This document shows, piece after piece, positions 12,955-27,100 of a stretch of 64,000 nt of DNA. The number at the start of each line of letters is the position of its first letter. The first letter of the stretch is position 1. The position numbers and the translations under genes are program-made. This DNA is from Paramecium pentaurelia (Eukaryota; Ciliophora; Oligohymenophorea; Peniculida; Parameciidae), in NCBI GenBank assembly GCA_905183005.1, contig CAJJDO010000170.1:10665-74664 (forward strand), given 5' to 3'. The notes beneath the pieces are model-generated. The model made no database searches. It was given only the letters and a program-made list of their open reading frames with translations, and had not been told where the DNA came from.

Positions 12955-14628
12955 ATGAAAAAATGTAAAACGATAGAGACTCAAGAGATGCTGTAATGCT
13001 CAAATAAACATAATAACTGTCCAGTTATTGTGATCTTACTAGATAAAGATCTTGAAGGAGCGTAAAGATTAGTGTGCCAATAATGTATAGTAAATAATTT
13101 AGGATTTATTAATGGAATTTCTATTACCTAAGGATTATGTAGAATTCAATCAATAAAGGAATAAATTTTTGATTCAATTTCCATTCACTTTTAATTAGCT
13201 TATGATAAATTGGAAGCTTTTCAAGGATAAATTTAGTAAGTTAAAAGAGACTTTCTATAGTCGATAAATCAAATTACTGAGAACCTCGATCTTTGGATGA
13301 AATAATTTGTAACACTAAAGGAAGGGTATGAATAATATAGCTTACTTGCTGAAATTGACATTCTAAATAAACCCTCTGATTAATTGATAGAATTAGAAAA
13401 ATAAAAATTTAAAGACAAAATAAAAACAATAACTGATTAATATTGGACTAAGATTTTTTAGAATATATAAGCATTAGAAAGAACCAGCAAAGATTAAAAA
13501 TTATTATTCTAATTGAATTAATTACAAGATTTAAATTTAAATTTGGAAACCATACAAAGTGTAGAAAATGTTTAGAATGAATAATAATAGAAAGAATCTA
13601 ATCAATCTACAATTAGTTAAGTTGATAAATAAAATCGAGTTTAATCCCAATTGATTTAAGAAGTTAATTAAGAATAATAGTGTCATGTTTTAGATTTTAA
13701 TAACGATAATTCTCTAATAGCCGCATCTTGTGATAAAAATATTAAAATTTGGAAATTCAGAGATGGATAAATGATTGATTAAAATATAGTTTTGACGGGT
13801 CATGAAAGTGATGTTTTTTGTATTTTATTTAGCAAGAAAATTAATTGGATTGTATCTGGTGATAAAAATAATCATATAAGAAGTTGGATTCAGAAATAAG
13901 GTTCTTTTGGAGCAACTCAATGGGAAAGCTCTTAACCATTAACATAGCATAAATCCTTCATACTCTGTTTGTATTTAAATTAAAATGAAGATGAATTAAT
14001 ATCTGGAAGTGGAGATTAAACGATAAAAGTATGGCGAGTGAATTGTTAATCAAATAAAATTGAATTCTTATATTCCCTTTGTAAGCATAATGGTTATGTT
14101 GATAAAGTAAACCTAAATTCTAAAGAAACTCAAATGGTATCTTGTGGATGGGATAAATAAATCATTTTATGGGAAAAGGATGGCAGTAATAAATGGTAAT
14201 TTAAATATATTTTAACTTAATCAATTCAAGATATTGGTATAAGAATTGGATATTTAGAAGATGATACGATCGTTTGGTGTTAACTAGAAAAACCATTTTT
14301 ACATGTTTTCAAATCATAAAATGGTAAATTTTAAGAAAGATCAGATTTGAAAGTTTAATTAAAAGAAATTATTCCTGAAAATAACTTTTTCGATTATAAT
14401 CTGTTTTAGTTAAAATATTTATCAAAAGAAAAAGTCTTAATATTCAAGTCAAATAGATATTTATATTTTATGAAATAGAGTCTTAATTCTTAACTTATTT
14501 ATCTTTGCAATCCTATTGATTTATAAACAATTGAAAGTTATGGAAATATAACTAATGATGGAAAATATTTAGTAAACTGGAATAAAAAGTGTAAGTAATT
14601 TTTAATTTATAAATTTGAATATGAATGA
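12955..14628 (+). CDS. Zinc-module / WD40 repeat protein
   Basis: Single exon of 557 residues in the ciliate code; ATG at 12955, TGA at 14626. The N-terminal module has C15, H19, C41, C44 (C-x3-H-x21-C-x2-C). Residues 60-240 are predicted coiled coil (many Gln, Glu, Lys, Leu). WD40 blades run from about 243: readable ones include LIAASCDKNIKIWKF, LISGSGDQTIKVWRV and MVSCGWDKQIILWEK, each preceded by a blade-typical GH or KH. The C-terminal ~150 residues are more degenerate but end with the family signature (a blade-like ITNDGKYLVNW). Function probably as an interaction scaffold; no enzyme motif seen. Same orientation as the 9172 gene, 2.3 kb apart, so separately transcribed. Confidence 0.9.
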
Positions 14629-15699
14629 AAATTATAATTGATTTCATTTTTTGGTTCATTTAATGGGAGTTGTTGAAAAAATAAAAATAAATTAATACAA
14701 ACATTTGATTCATTCTTATTTATTTTTTCTATTATTTCTATTATCTAATTAAAATTTATGTTTTCTGGAATATTTAAATTTGATTAGGATGAGCAACGTA
14801 ATTATTATATTTTTTCTAATAAATCCAATATTTAATATGTAATCACAATCAAAACTAGTTCATTTTATTCTAGTTATAATTTAGCCAAAGTAAAAATTAA
14901 ATAATCATTAAAGAAATGTAAAGCATCTAACTTTTTATTCAAATTTTATAACTATTATAAATTATTTTATGTATTTTCATATTTGATAATTTGAAGTTGT
15001 AACATTTACATTATTAATAATTGAAATATGAGCTTTAAATAATCAAGTAAGATTTGATTATTACATAAAATTATTTGATTTCATTAAGTATTGTTTCTAG
15101 TCATATAAATATAATTAAATTCTTGAAATATAAAGAGAAATCATAAATCTTTGATTATATTCATCAGAATATAAATAAAGTAAATTATTGGGACTACAAA
15201 TATGTGATATTATCAACTATATCATGTAGTAAGGGGTTATGAATATTTAGTTTTTCAATTATAATAGGAGCTTATATTGGCAAATTATGTTCCTAATGAT
15301 GAGATAGATAAAATCTGAAAACTATTTGGTTTTAAAAAGAATGCTTTCTCAGTGAAGAAAGAGTTAAATTTGAATTCAGACTTTGATTAATCCATCAAGA
15401 GTTGGATAAAAAGGAAAAAAATATAAATGAATTAAGTATTTAAATTAGTCATAATCAACCTAACCGATATAAATGATGAAACTAAAATTGAAAATTTTGA
15501 TATGTATTTAATTCTTCATTTGTTAAATTTGATACAAAGATTTCAGATGAAAGTGATCTAATTAAAAGTATTAATCTTCTTAAATAATGATATCTCAATT
15601 ATTATTTAATGGCTTAGAATCAAATAACTATTTATAATAATAATAATATGGATATTATATCATTAATAAGTCTTAAAATTTTTTTTGACTAATTCATAC
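14629..15699. other. Gene-poor stretch
   Basis: AT-rich DNA with nothing I can assign; it borders the reverse transcriptase relic and may hold more of the decayed element. Confidence 0.35.
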
Positions 15700-16560
15700 A
15701 ACTTATCATTAAGGAATCAATTCCTTTGACTCACATAATCTTGATAGAACTATAGCTAATATATTTAAGAGTCAGTAAATAAATAACCTTATAGCTCGTC
15801 TTCAAATTTCTTGAAATCATTTTACAAAGAAGCATCATACAATAATTTAAATTTCTTCCTGACTAATCTAAATCTATCAAGGAAACCATTAATTTAATTT
15901 TTGATGATGTTCGATAGTACCCTTGGTAGAAATTAGGACTCCTAAATATATGTAACAGGTTGCTCTAGCAATTACTTTTAAATCATAGTCATCCTCAACT
16001 TTCTTTAAATTCGACACATAATTAGACTTAGAAATATTATCTTTTAACTAATATTTCTCAGCAGATTCATTAAAATTTTCCACTATACAAATAGATTAAG
16101 GACCACATATATAGATAGCAATATCATCTGCATAAGCAAATGACTTAATCATCTAAGTTACTTAAAAGTTAAATCTCTCTCCACCTTTACCTTTCTTCAA
16201 AAAATTTTTAATCTAACCCTCTAATACACTTCTTCAATTAATTGATCAAAGTAAATACCAAAGAGAAAATAGCTAAGATTGATCCTTAGCGCATTTTCTT
16301 CTTTTCAATAGGATCATAAATATTTAATTAATCATATTAGCTCACAGCCTTTAAATTTCTCATATAAATGTTACCAAAAACCTTCATCTTACTTTCAAAA
16401 CAATTTTTGGAAAGTACGGCATAAAAGATATAGATGGTATTGGTGCCCCAGAAAGTAAAATAATTCAAAATAATATTTGCCCAATGTGTTATGATAACTT
16501 CCATATGGAATATTTTCTTAAACAATTATCCAACAATGTAAGAAAGCAGTTTGGTATACC
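15700..16560 (-). pseudogene. Non-LTR retrotransposon reverse transcriptase relic
   Basis: On the minus strand in the ciliate code the frame passes MRQGSILA (the R/P-Q-G-S motif of reverse transcriptase, about 16280-16290) and, after frameshifts near 16255 and 16205, FAYADDIAIYI (about 16115-16140), the catalytic YxDD box. Downstream is a typical LINE stretch, CYIYLGVLIS (about 15930-15960), then another 1-nt shift near 15895 before FLDRFRLVRKKFK. Upstream, a frame through about 16525 fits the palm-domain region. At least three frameshifts show that it is dead. No intact endonuclease or target-site duplication could be found. Motif order and spacing make the LINE-type call solid. Confidence 0.78.
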
Positions 16561-16878
16561 AATGGTAACTCCAATTTTATAAATTATTCATCATTATAAA
16601 TAAATACTTTATAATATTATATTGTTAACATCAAAAATCAAGATTATAATTACATTCTAAAAATAACCACTTTGAAACTTTAATAAGTAGAAAATGACAA
16701 TCCTCAAAATTACAATATTATTACGGATTCACTATCATCTTTATCTGAGATTATTTCATCTCAAGAAATTAGTAGAAGTAAATCTATAAAATGTAAGAAT
16801 TGCAATACAAAATTAGATGTAGTTTAACTAAGTTTGTTCACCTAGCTAATCAAATAAGTTTCAACTTTATCTGATTGA
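16561..16878 (+). other. Possible C-terminal coding fragment with a CxxC pair
   Basis: A plus-strand frame without TGA ends at 16876-16878 and contains a Ser-rich segment (DSLSSLSEIISSQEIS) followed by KCKNCNTKLDV. Codon content looks protein-like, but there is no start and no family match. It could be the remnant of a gene next to the LINE relic or chance. Confidence 0.25.
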
Positions 16879-18107
16879 AATTAAATATCATGTATAATTT
16901 AATAGTAACATATATATGGAAAACTGTTTTTTTTTAATTTGATTATCAACTGATAAAAAAATTGAAATGACTTTATATAATCAAGAAATTAAAAATACAT
17001 AATTTAACTTGGTTTTTAAAGTTCTGGGATTCAAGTAGATTTATTTGAATAAAAAAACAAGCTATTTAAATAAGTATAGTCATGTAATTCCTTTTACTTT
17101 TTAAATTATGAATAGAGTTTCTTTTCCATTACAATCCTAAATTGAACAACCAAAGGAAAACAAAACGTAAATTTCATATCAACAACCAAATAAAATAAAA
17201 ACCAAAGTTTTCTTTATTAGCCATATCAATTGTCATTCTTGTTTGTAGAATATATATGAGCTCCATAGTAAGAAATTCCATCAGAATTTATATTTATTTT
17301 TAATAATTAATTTTATCCTATTATTAAATATATTAAATCGTTAATAAAGAACGTTTAGAATGCTATATATACATAAAATTTATTTCTAAATTTGAAAAGG
17401 ATATATTATAATTGGTATATTATTTTATTCAAAATGAATCAGATAAATTTTCATGGATGCAATTTAAATAAAACCTACTCCAATCAACTACAGCAATAGA
17501 ATTATTATAATTAATTTAGCAATAAACATCTAATTATAATTGAAGTTGAATATACTTAAAACTGAGTGAAAGTAAAAACTAATCATTTAATAAATTACTT
17601 CAGAATATTTGATATATTATTTTAGAATATTAGATAAATCTGTATCATAATTAAAGAAAAGTAAGATTACTTCAAAAAATTCATTCGTTTAAAGCTCATG
17701 ATTATTAAACATACATTTATTTTGATTCCATCCCACCCAATATCTTTATTTTTTATACCTTAAAAGTAAAAAAGAGGATCATAAGTTTGAAAATTATCAA
17801 GATTAATGAATTATAAGAAATAAAAATAACTACTTATTATTTTATTAAACTTCTTTTGTATTTTTTGACCTTTAGATTAGCTAGAGTAGCTATTTAAGGC
17901 AATCCTAAAATCTAAATATCTAATATAACAAAGTATTATTATTTTAAATCTAACTCTCAATTTCAAAAGTAGTGTGAGTTAGATTTTTATTAAGAAATTT
18001 TAAATTTGATTTACATATTAGATATATAATAATTTAAATCCAATTTGAAGATTTAAACTATGATGATTTAAATATTAATAATTTATGTTTTTAATGAATA
18101 ATAATTA
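16879..18107. other. Gene-poor stretch downstream of the giant GTPase gene
   Basis: AT-rich, with no supported feature; it should include the 3' UTR of the minus-strand gene ending at 18108. Confidence 0.4.
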
Positions 18108-21100
18108 TCAAGCTTTATATTTATCAAGATGAGCTTAAGAAATCATTTCTGTCCAATTTTTATTAAGGTCGCTTGGTTCTATTTTCTCTCTCCATTCTGA
18201 GTAAGTAAATTCTTTCTTACAAAAAGTTAATATCTAATCTAATGATGGAGATTTATTAGGTTATGAGCAAGCTAAAAAATATATTGTATCTCTCATTCTT
18301 TTTTACAATTTGCTAAATTGTTCAATTTCTTTCTGAGGGTATTCAGCTAAACCATCAGTGTAAAAGAGAAGTATTGAACTTAAAACTAAATAAATTTTAT
18401 ACTTATCAAATTCTGGATATTCTTTTAAGAGCTCTAATGTCTACAAAAATGCTGGACCATAATATGTCCCATTTCCATTTTAAAATATCATTAATTTTAA
18501 TTATTCCTCAATTCTTAATTCTTCACATTTCATAACAACTCTTGCATTTATATTAAAAATTACTACACTTACTTTAGCATTGCTTTTCCTACTTATTTAT
18601 TAAAATTATGATTCCACACATTTGATAACTGAGTTCCAATTATTAATCATAGATCCAGAATCATCAAGTATGAAAATGTAGTGAGTTGAACTATGCTACT
18701 TATGCATCGGAAGATCATGCTTTTATTAATAATGAATTTCTTATTTTAAATCTTTTGATAACTATTAACAGAACTACTAGCCAATTCCACCATTCCAAAT
18801 TTCTATCATCTTCTATTTATTTTTTTATTATTCTTCAGGTTATAAAATGTCTTTGAAACTCCAATTCTTATAGTATGCTTTTATTTCTCTCCAGGTTTTA
18901 ATTTTACAAGTCTCCTTTATTTATATATCTGCATCATCAATTATTTCTTCACAAGTAAAGAGAGATGGAGAGTTTCGGATTAATATCTAATTCATTCCTA
19001 GATGAATATAAATTATATATGTACCTCTTAATTGATGACCATTAGTACATTTATGCTTATGATCTTCTTAATAAAATTCACTATCACACTTTCTATTACA
19101 AGTGGGGCAGGATTAGTCACAACCATTCATAATATTTTTCATCTCTTCAAATTGTCCATTTAATTATAATTCATCAATGGATACTTCTAATGTGTTACTC
19201 TCATCAAATAAAATAGAAATTTATGTTATAAATTCTTCCAAAAAAGTTTATAAGAATTATACAGAAATAATATCCCTTTGTAAAATTTAGTCTATTGGAA
19301 GGTTAATTTATTTAATACTCTAATCATATAAAAATAATTAATTTTCTAACTTTTATTATGCGTTCCCAACATCCTAACCTAAAACATATTTTAAAATTTA
19401 ATCTAAAGATAAATTTTGATTTTCATAGCCATATAACCATTCTTATAGTTGTTAACTCTAGCTATTCAATAGTATTTTACATCTATCTAATAATATTTTT
19501 GAGTTATTTTTTATCAAATTTAAGCTATTTTAAACATAAGGTTTTATCTCTAATTAAATTTCAATGTCTTTTTTAAGATTTAATATGAATTGTTCACTAT
19601 ATTTTTTAATAAATCCCCTTTAGTCACTAAGGTACTCAATAATTGATGTTTCATTATTTTAACCTTTAATTATATTCTCTTTTCTAATAATTAGTAATTC
19701 TTAATCTAATTCTTTAATTAGCTATGAAGATGTCTTTTGATTTAAATTTATTTATTTATTTACATTAACTTTTTTGTCTTTGTAAAACTATTTGATACAG
19801 AGTTAATATATTATTTTTGCTTATTATTTTCCTAATTACTAGCATTCTTTCCTATGGTTTTTTAATATTGCATTTTCATATTTACTTTTCACTATTTCTT
19901 TATTTTCCATAAATATTTTTTATTCTTTCTTATACATATTCCATTTATCAAAACATATAAACCTCCAAATAATAAAAAATGAATAAAATTAAAGCTTTCG
20001 AATGAATACTGGACTAAATACAATCCCAAAAAAAGCCAACTCTTTATTAATTTCTTCTAGAGTGTTTTCAACCTTTTTTATTATTCCTTATAATAATTTT
20101 CTACTATATTGTGTCACATCTTCATCCAAAATTATTGAAAAAATATCATAACTTTATTACTGCAATTTTGATTAAGAGAATTATGTTTTATCGAATTGTT
20201 TTTAGATTATATCATAAATAATTAAAAATAATTTATTCCATCCTAAATTTTCTGTCATTATTTCTACAAATATAGATGGAAACTTTTATTAAAAATCCTT
20301 TAAATCTTGTTGATTCTTTTTTTAAGATATTATAAAATTAAACAAACATCGATAATTAGGCTTTTTTATACTCTCTTTAAATTTTATCGAAACATGCTCT
20401 TTAAGGATGAAATATAATTTTTTATCATCATCGTTCATCTATTTTTTTTCTTTGTGGAATTTTTTTAATCCTGGGAAATGTTATTCGATGTAATTCAAAC
20501 TAAAAATATTGATTGGTTGGAATTAAGTTTTAGATTCTTATAATGAGTTTATTAGGTTATCAATGATTTGATTTTATTAGGTTGAGCAATATGGTTATTT
20601 AGTTTACATTTAATTACTCAGTTGATTGTGGCTACTTTAGTAAAAGGGATTAGGGGTAGCTTTTTGGTAACTTTGTAGATATTTTGTATTTTAGTAAGTT
20701 GTTTAATATTGCGTATTTTTAAAATTAGGAGTTATTTTAGTTGTAGTTTATTATACTGCAGTCTTATTATTTTAATAAATTTTTTCAACAACATTGTCAG
20801 ATAATTTCTTTGTTTCTAATGAATCACAGTTAAATTAGTGTTGATTATGTCTTTAAGCAGAGGTTTAAAATTTTAATGGAGATTTTGATAAATGTAAATT
20901 AGATTAATAAATACTATCTTACTATTAATATACATTAGGTTATACATTAGGTAATTAAATTTATGTATGCTTCAATATTTTTTGTTTGTAATTTTCATTA
21001 ATAATTTACTTAAATTTTGGAAAATCCTCTTTAATTAACGCAAATAATTCATTTACAATATTTTAATCAAATTATATCGGTAATTGGTTCAAAGTTGTGA

Positions 21101-24100
21101 ATAATTCTAAAATTTCTAATTATTATTTTTCATCTCCTATTTTATCTTTTATTATTTCAGTTAATTTTTATTTTAAATTTTCTTTTATTACACTTACAAT
21201 TTCTTTTTTTTAAATGACTTAAAAAGTAGTCTCCTTTTCTAAGTACTTCCATGGATCAATAAATGGAGATTTAGGCAGATTATCTAGTCTTTTTAGAATA
21301 TCTTCTTCAAAAATTTGTTAAAATAATTATTTACTCTATTAATTAAGAGTATTGAAAGAAATTTGTTTAAAGTCTTTCAAAAATAGATTGCAAATTTTCT
21401 CCATTTGATTCTCTTTTTGTGTATTTGGATCTTAATTGTTTATTTATCTCACAAAATAATCAATTTAATCATCCAAATTCTCTGTTCTATACTAATACTA
21501 TTTCTTATATTTCAAAAAACAGTCAAATAATTTTTTTTAAAATTCTGTGTGTAAATTTTCTACTTAGAAGTTGGATGATTCTACTAATTCATTCCAAATT
21601 TAATCGAATAGATTATTTCGTTAATTTAAGTCTTCTTGCAATTTTTTTAATTAATCTGAATCATTTAATATCTAATTGACAGTTTATTAAATTTTGGCAG
21701 GAACAAGACTATATTGAAATTTTCTTCTTAATTAGTGAATCTTTAACAAAATTATCAAAGATCCTTCCAAGCCAATGGCATTATATACTTCTGCAATATT
21801 ACCTTCTACTTTTTTTCTAATTGCATCTGAAATAATTGAATATGAATATTCCTGTTATAATTCATTTAATATCTCATCTTTCTAATTTTAACACTATTAT
21901 AAAAAATCTTGTTAAAAATCTTTTTACATTTGATTATAGTTTTCTAGTGAATTTTCAAGTTCGCTCTTTGCTTAAATCTATTAAATTATTGGATCAAAAT
22001 CTTGGAATTTTTCATTTGCTTTGCCCATTTTTTCTGTTGCAATTTTGTTTATGGTTTCATAATCTTTTTACTCTTTTAAATCTGAAAACTCCACTAAATC
22101 AGGTAATTTTGATACTATTTCCCAGCATTCCTAAACTTTTGTAATAAAAGCATTCCAAGTTAAAATTTCATGATGATTGTGTCTTGTTTATTCATACTTA
22201 CTGATAAATTTGTTTATTATATCTATTCCAAATTATAATGCATTTTTAGAATAATCTTAATAATTAATTTCTTATTTAATTACTTAATATTAGTTTTAGC
22301 TGGAATCATTATATTATTGCCATTCTTATGAATTTGTTGCCATTCCCAGGATATAGATGTTCGTTTTAGTTATATCTAAATTTTTAACATAATCAATTTA
22401 GTTTTCATCTTCCTCAATTGAATTTATTTCAGAATTTAATTTTAATCCAATGTCTTCTATTTGTTTTAACAGTTTATATTATTCATCTCCATTTGTCTAA
22501 CTATTTTAATTGAAACACCAAGAAAATTATTTTAANNNNNNNNNNNNNNNNNNNNNNNNNNNNNNNNNNNNNNNNNNNNNNNNNNNNNNNNNNNNNNNNN
22601 NNNNNNNNNNNNNNNNNNNNNTTTTGAAATTCTATGTGCAGGTTTTCAATCTCTTTGTTCGATGATTCAACTTATTCATTCCACAATTATTCAAATTTAT
22701 TATTTCTTAAATTTGAGTTTCTTAATAATTCTTATAATTATTCTTAATCATTTTATAACTAACTGACAATCTATTCAAATTTTGCAGAGACAAGACTATA
22801 TTGAAATTATCTCCTTAATTAGTGAATCTTTTATAAGATTATTAAAGATCCTTCTAAACCAATTGCATAGTATACTTCAGCTATATTACCTTCTACTTTT
22901 TTTATAATTGCATCTGAAATAATTTAATATGAATATTCCTTTTATAAATCCTTTAATATTTCATCTTTTTAATTATAACATGATTATAAAAAGTCATCTT
23001 AAATTTCCTTCTGTATTAAATTATAATTTTCTAAAGAATTATTTGATTCACTCTTTTCTTAGATCAATTGAATAATATAATCAAAATCTGGAAATTTTTC
23101 ATTTGCTTTGGTCATTTTCTCGGTTGCAATTTTGTTAATGGTTTCATAATCTTTTTACTCTTTTAAATCTGAAAACTCCACTAAATCAGGTAATTTTGAT
23201 ACTATTTCCCAGCATTCCTAAACTTTTGTACAACTGTTATTTTTAAATTTTGAAAATTTTTTAATCTAACTAAATTCTTTACTTAGAAACCAAAAATAAA
23301 AATTGAAATAGATTTTAAAATAAAAATCTAAGCAAAACCCAATATCCAACCTTTTTTCTCTATAATAAAAGCATTCCAAGTTAAAATTTCATGATGATTG
23401 TGTCTTGTTTATTCATACTTACTGATAAATTTGTTTATTATATCTATTCCAAATTATAATGCATTTTTAGAATAATCTTAATAATTAATTTCTTATTTAA
23501 TTACTTAATATTAGTTTTAGCTGGAATCATTATATTATTGCCATTCTTATGAATTTGTTGCCATTCCCAGGATATAGATGTTCGTTTTAGTTATATCTAA
23601 ATTTTTAACATAATCAATTTAGTTTTCATCTTCCTCAATTGAATTTATTTCAGAATTTAATTTTAATCCAATGTCTTCTATTTGTTTTAACAGTTTATAT
23701 TATTCATCTCCATTTGTCTAACTATTTTAATTGAAACACCAAGAAAATTATTTTAAAAATTTTAGTTTATTATATTTTGCTAACGTATAAAAACTGACTT
23801 CAATTAACTTATGAAATGTAGAATGAATTTCACCTTTTACATTAAATATAAGAATATCACTTATTTAAATTATGAAAAGAGAAATTTTTTTATCAAATTC
23901 TGGATCTTGTTGATTTGGATTTTATAATCCTTCTGAATCTAGCAATAAAAGATAATCAAATTAATTGTTAAATTATTCTTTATTAGATATTTTTAATAAT
24001 TATAGAAATAATCCTTTTGTGCATCTTCCCATACTAGTTAAAAAATGGCACCCAAAAATTCTGTTTAACAACGTAGATTTTCCAGAACTTTATGGACCCA

Positions 24101-27100
24101 ATATACTTAAAAAAAGGATTTTATTATCATCTTTATCAAATAATTTTTCTCTTAATTGAATTAAAAAATTTGAATCTATGGTAAGATCATCTCCATTTAG
24201 AAATTCAAATGGCTCTCCTTTTTTTATCAATTAACAAACAATATTTATTGGACTTTATTTAAAAGTGCTATTTCCTTTAATTACTTCTCTCCAAAATAAT
24301 TCAATGCTTATATTTTGAACTACATTTTTATTTTCTAAAGCTTTTAATTTCTCTTATAAGTTTACTCTTTCTTTTTTTTATTCTTCCTTTAATGAATCAA
24401 GTTGCTATCTTAAATCCTCTATATTCATATTTAAATTTTTAAGATTTTTTTAGTTGAATTTTGCTATAAGTTCGACAAATCTTAAGTAGGTTATGTAATA
24501 ATTTTCTTATTTAAAAATGAGACTAAATTATTTTATTAATTATGATTCATTAAAATTTTACTTTTATTTTTTATCTTCAAGATTATCAATCTCATCTGAA
24601 ATTTCTGTTATTTCTTTCTGAGTTTTTTTAATTTTGTTTTCAATTTCTTGTCTTTCATTTCTTTTTTGTGTTAATCTTTCATTTGAATCTCTACTATTTT
24701 CACTTTAAATTTCATTTATGGCAGTATTTTTTTTCGCCAACTCTTATTCAGATTAATGTTTTGTATAATTTAATTGTTATCTTTATTGTTTCTTAGATTT
24801 AATTTGCCATTCCAAATGTCTTAATGGAAATGCATTAATATCATAAAATCCATTTTCTTTTTCTATCATTTTATTTAATTCTTATGTTAAATTTTGAAGA
24901 ATTTTTTAGGATTTCTAGTTTTCTTCTTCATTCACATTAAAGGCTTTACAAATTTTTAAAAAATATTCTTATAATTTAACTTCTTCAACTGTTTCAGTTT
25001 TGGTTCTGATTTATTGTAAAATAAATTTTTTTATTTTTACTATTTCATTCTCCTTAATAGCCTTATTCTCTTATTGTTTTAAATTCGGAATTTAATAAAT
25101 TTAACAATCAAACTCTTTTTGTTTTAAGAAATTATAATTTTCTAAATTCAATTCCTTTTTTTCCGAGTCTCGAATAATTAGAATAATTATAGGTTTAAAA
25201 TTGAATTTGATTTTCTCACACAATGCTTTTAATTTATCCACATTTTCTTCAAATTCATCCTCAGATTACATCTGTATTATCCAAAGTTAAAAAAAAGGGA
25301 GTAGTTCGGTTAATATTTCATCTTCTAATTACCCATGGACATCAGCTATTAAATAATTTCTGCTTCCGTTAAAGGAAAAATCAAATAAACAATCTACTGA
25401 ATTATTGTTAATTGAAGAAGTATCAGAAGTTTCAAATTTTGTATCTTTCTATTCAATATAAAATAACATATTAATTAACTCAGATTTGCCAAATTGATTT
25501 ACATTTTAGCTTAAAGAAAAGTTGATAATTGGAAAATCATTTGATAAAAGGTATATGATATTTGCATTTAAAACATAAAAGTCTTTTATTGAAGTTTTAT
25601 TCTTTTCTAATTGAGGATTTAAATAAAGCAAAGGGACAGGATGATTTTTGGAGTGTATCTTTAAAAGCATCATTTAAAGCTCTTTATCTGAATTGTTATA
25701 AAGTAATTAAAATAGAGATTTTAAGTTTAAAGTTTCACTTACATTTTCTTAAATAACATTCTTGTTAATTAAACTTAATAATTCTTCAGATGATTCCCCC
25801 CTTTTAATAATATTAAAATAGAATGGAAGCAATTTCTTAAAATTTTCTTTATTAGTTTTATCTTTTAACCACTAATCAACAATTTGATTTATTTAGTTTT
25901 TTGATGTTAATGATATATTAAATTCTTCCATTTTAATTAACAATTATTTAGGGTATTGATTAAAAATTAAATTTTAATTAAAAAATCTAGACATTTTGAT
26001 TTTAGTTCCATTTTTTAGAAACTACTCTAAATGAAGAAGATTAATCTTTTATTCTTTAGAAAAACTATTAAATTATTAATCATTACTATTTTTAAAGTTT
26101 GTGTTAATATTTTATATTAAAAATGTTGTTAAATTCTTATTTGAATCATTTGTAGCTAAAAATTTTAAGATGGATATGTCTTTTTTTTAATCTTATTATT
26201 ATTTTTGAATTTCTAGAGATTGAATTTGGTAAAACATAAGTTATTTTGAAATTTCTTCAACTTCATCTATTTTTTCAACAGTTGAGAAGTTCAATTAACT
26301 GAATTTTTTAATAAATTCTTTCTCTTCAGCTTCGTATTAATTTTAGCCTTCTCTAAAATCTTAATCCTCAAGATTGCTATAATAAATTATTTTTTGTATA
26401 AGATATCTATAGATCATGTTTTTTTCATTAGAATTAAAATGTTTAATACCTTTTTCTAATACCATTTTCTTCTATTAAGATTTTTCTAATTTATTTTCTA
26501 AAAGCTAAATGTTTTCTTTGAGTTTAAATAATTCAATAAATTAAATCCAAAAATAGAACACTAACTTAAAAAACAGTTAATCTAAATCTTCATTAAAATT
26601 TTCTGTTAAAGTAAGATATGAAATCAAATCCTCCTTATTTATTTTTTTATTCTTCACGCAAATTAGATTTTTCATAAACCCTAGTAAATTATCAGAATGA
26701 GATCCAAGTTTGAGAGTAAATAATTCAAATAAAAAAAGCATCTATTTATCTTTACAATTTAAGAATAAATTATCTTTGCCTGATTGAGCTTTTATTTGTT
26801 AAGTTTAGACTTTAAAAATACAATCTTTAAAACAGTTTTCTATTTATGCTTTTTAAATCACTTAACTAATATAATATTCAAATTTATATATTTATTTTTC
26901 TAAAAGAGAACCTACAAATTAATGAATTAATCCTTTTATTTCATGACCGCATTCAATAAAGAACAAGTTAATAAGCAATTTTAAAAAAGATAAAAACTTT
27001 GGTTATTCCTTTTATTTAACTACTTCTATTAGTTCAAAAATTAGATGTTGATCCTTTTCTAACTTTTAGATAGGTATAAGATAATTTTTTATTGAAATAG

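Noticed and set aside
21419..22144. Plus-strand open frames inside the giant gene
   Set aside because: They are antisense shadows of the minus-strand GTPase, which is continuous there; composition is leucine- and asparagine-rich with no motif.
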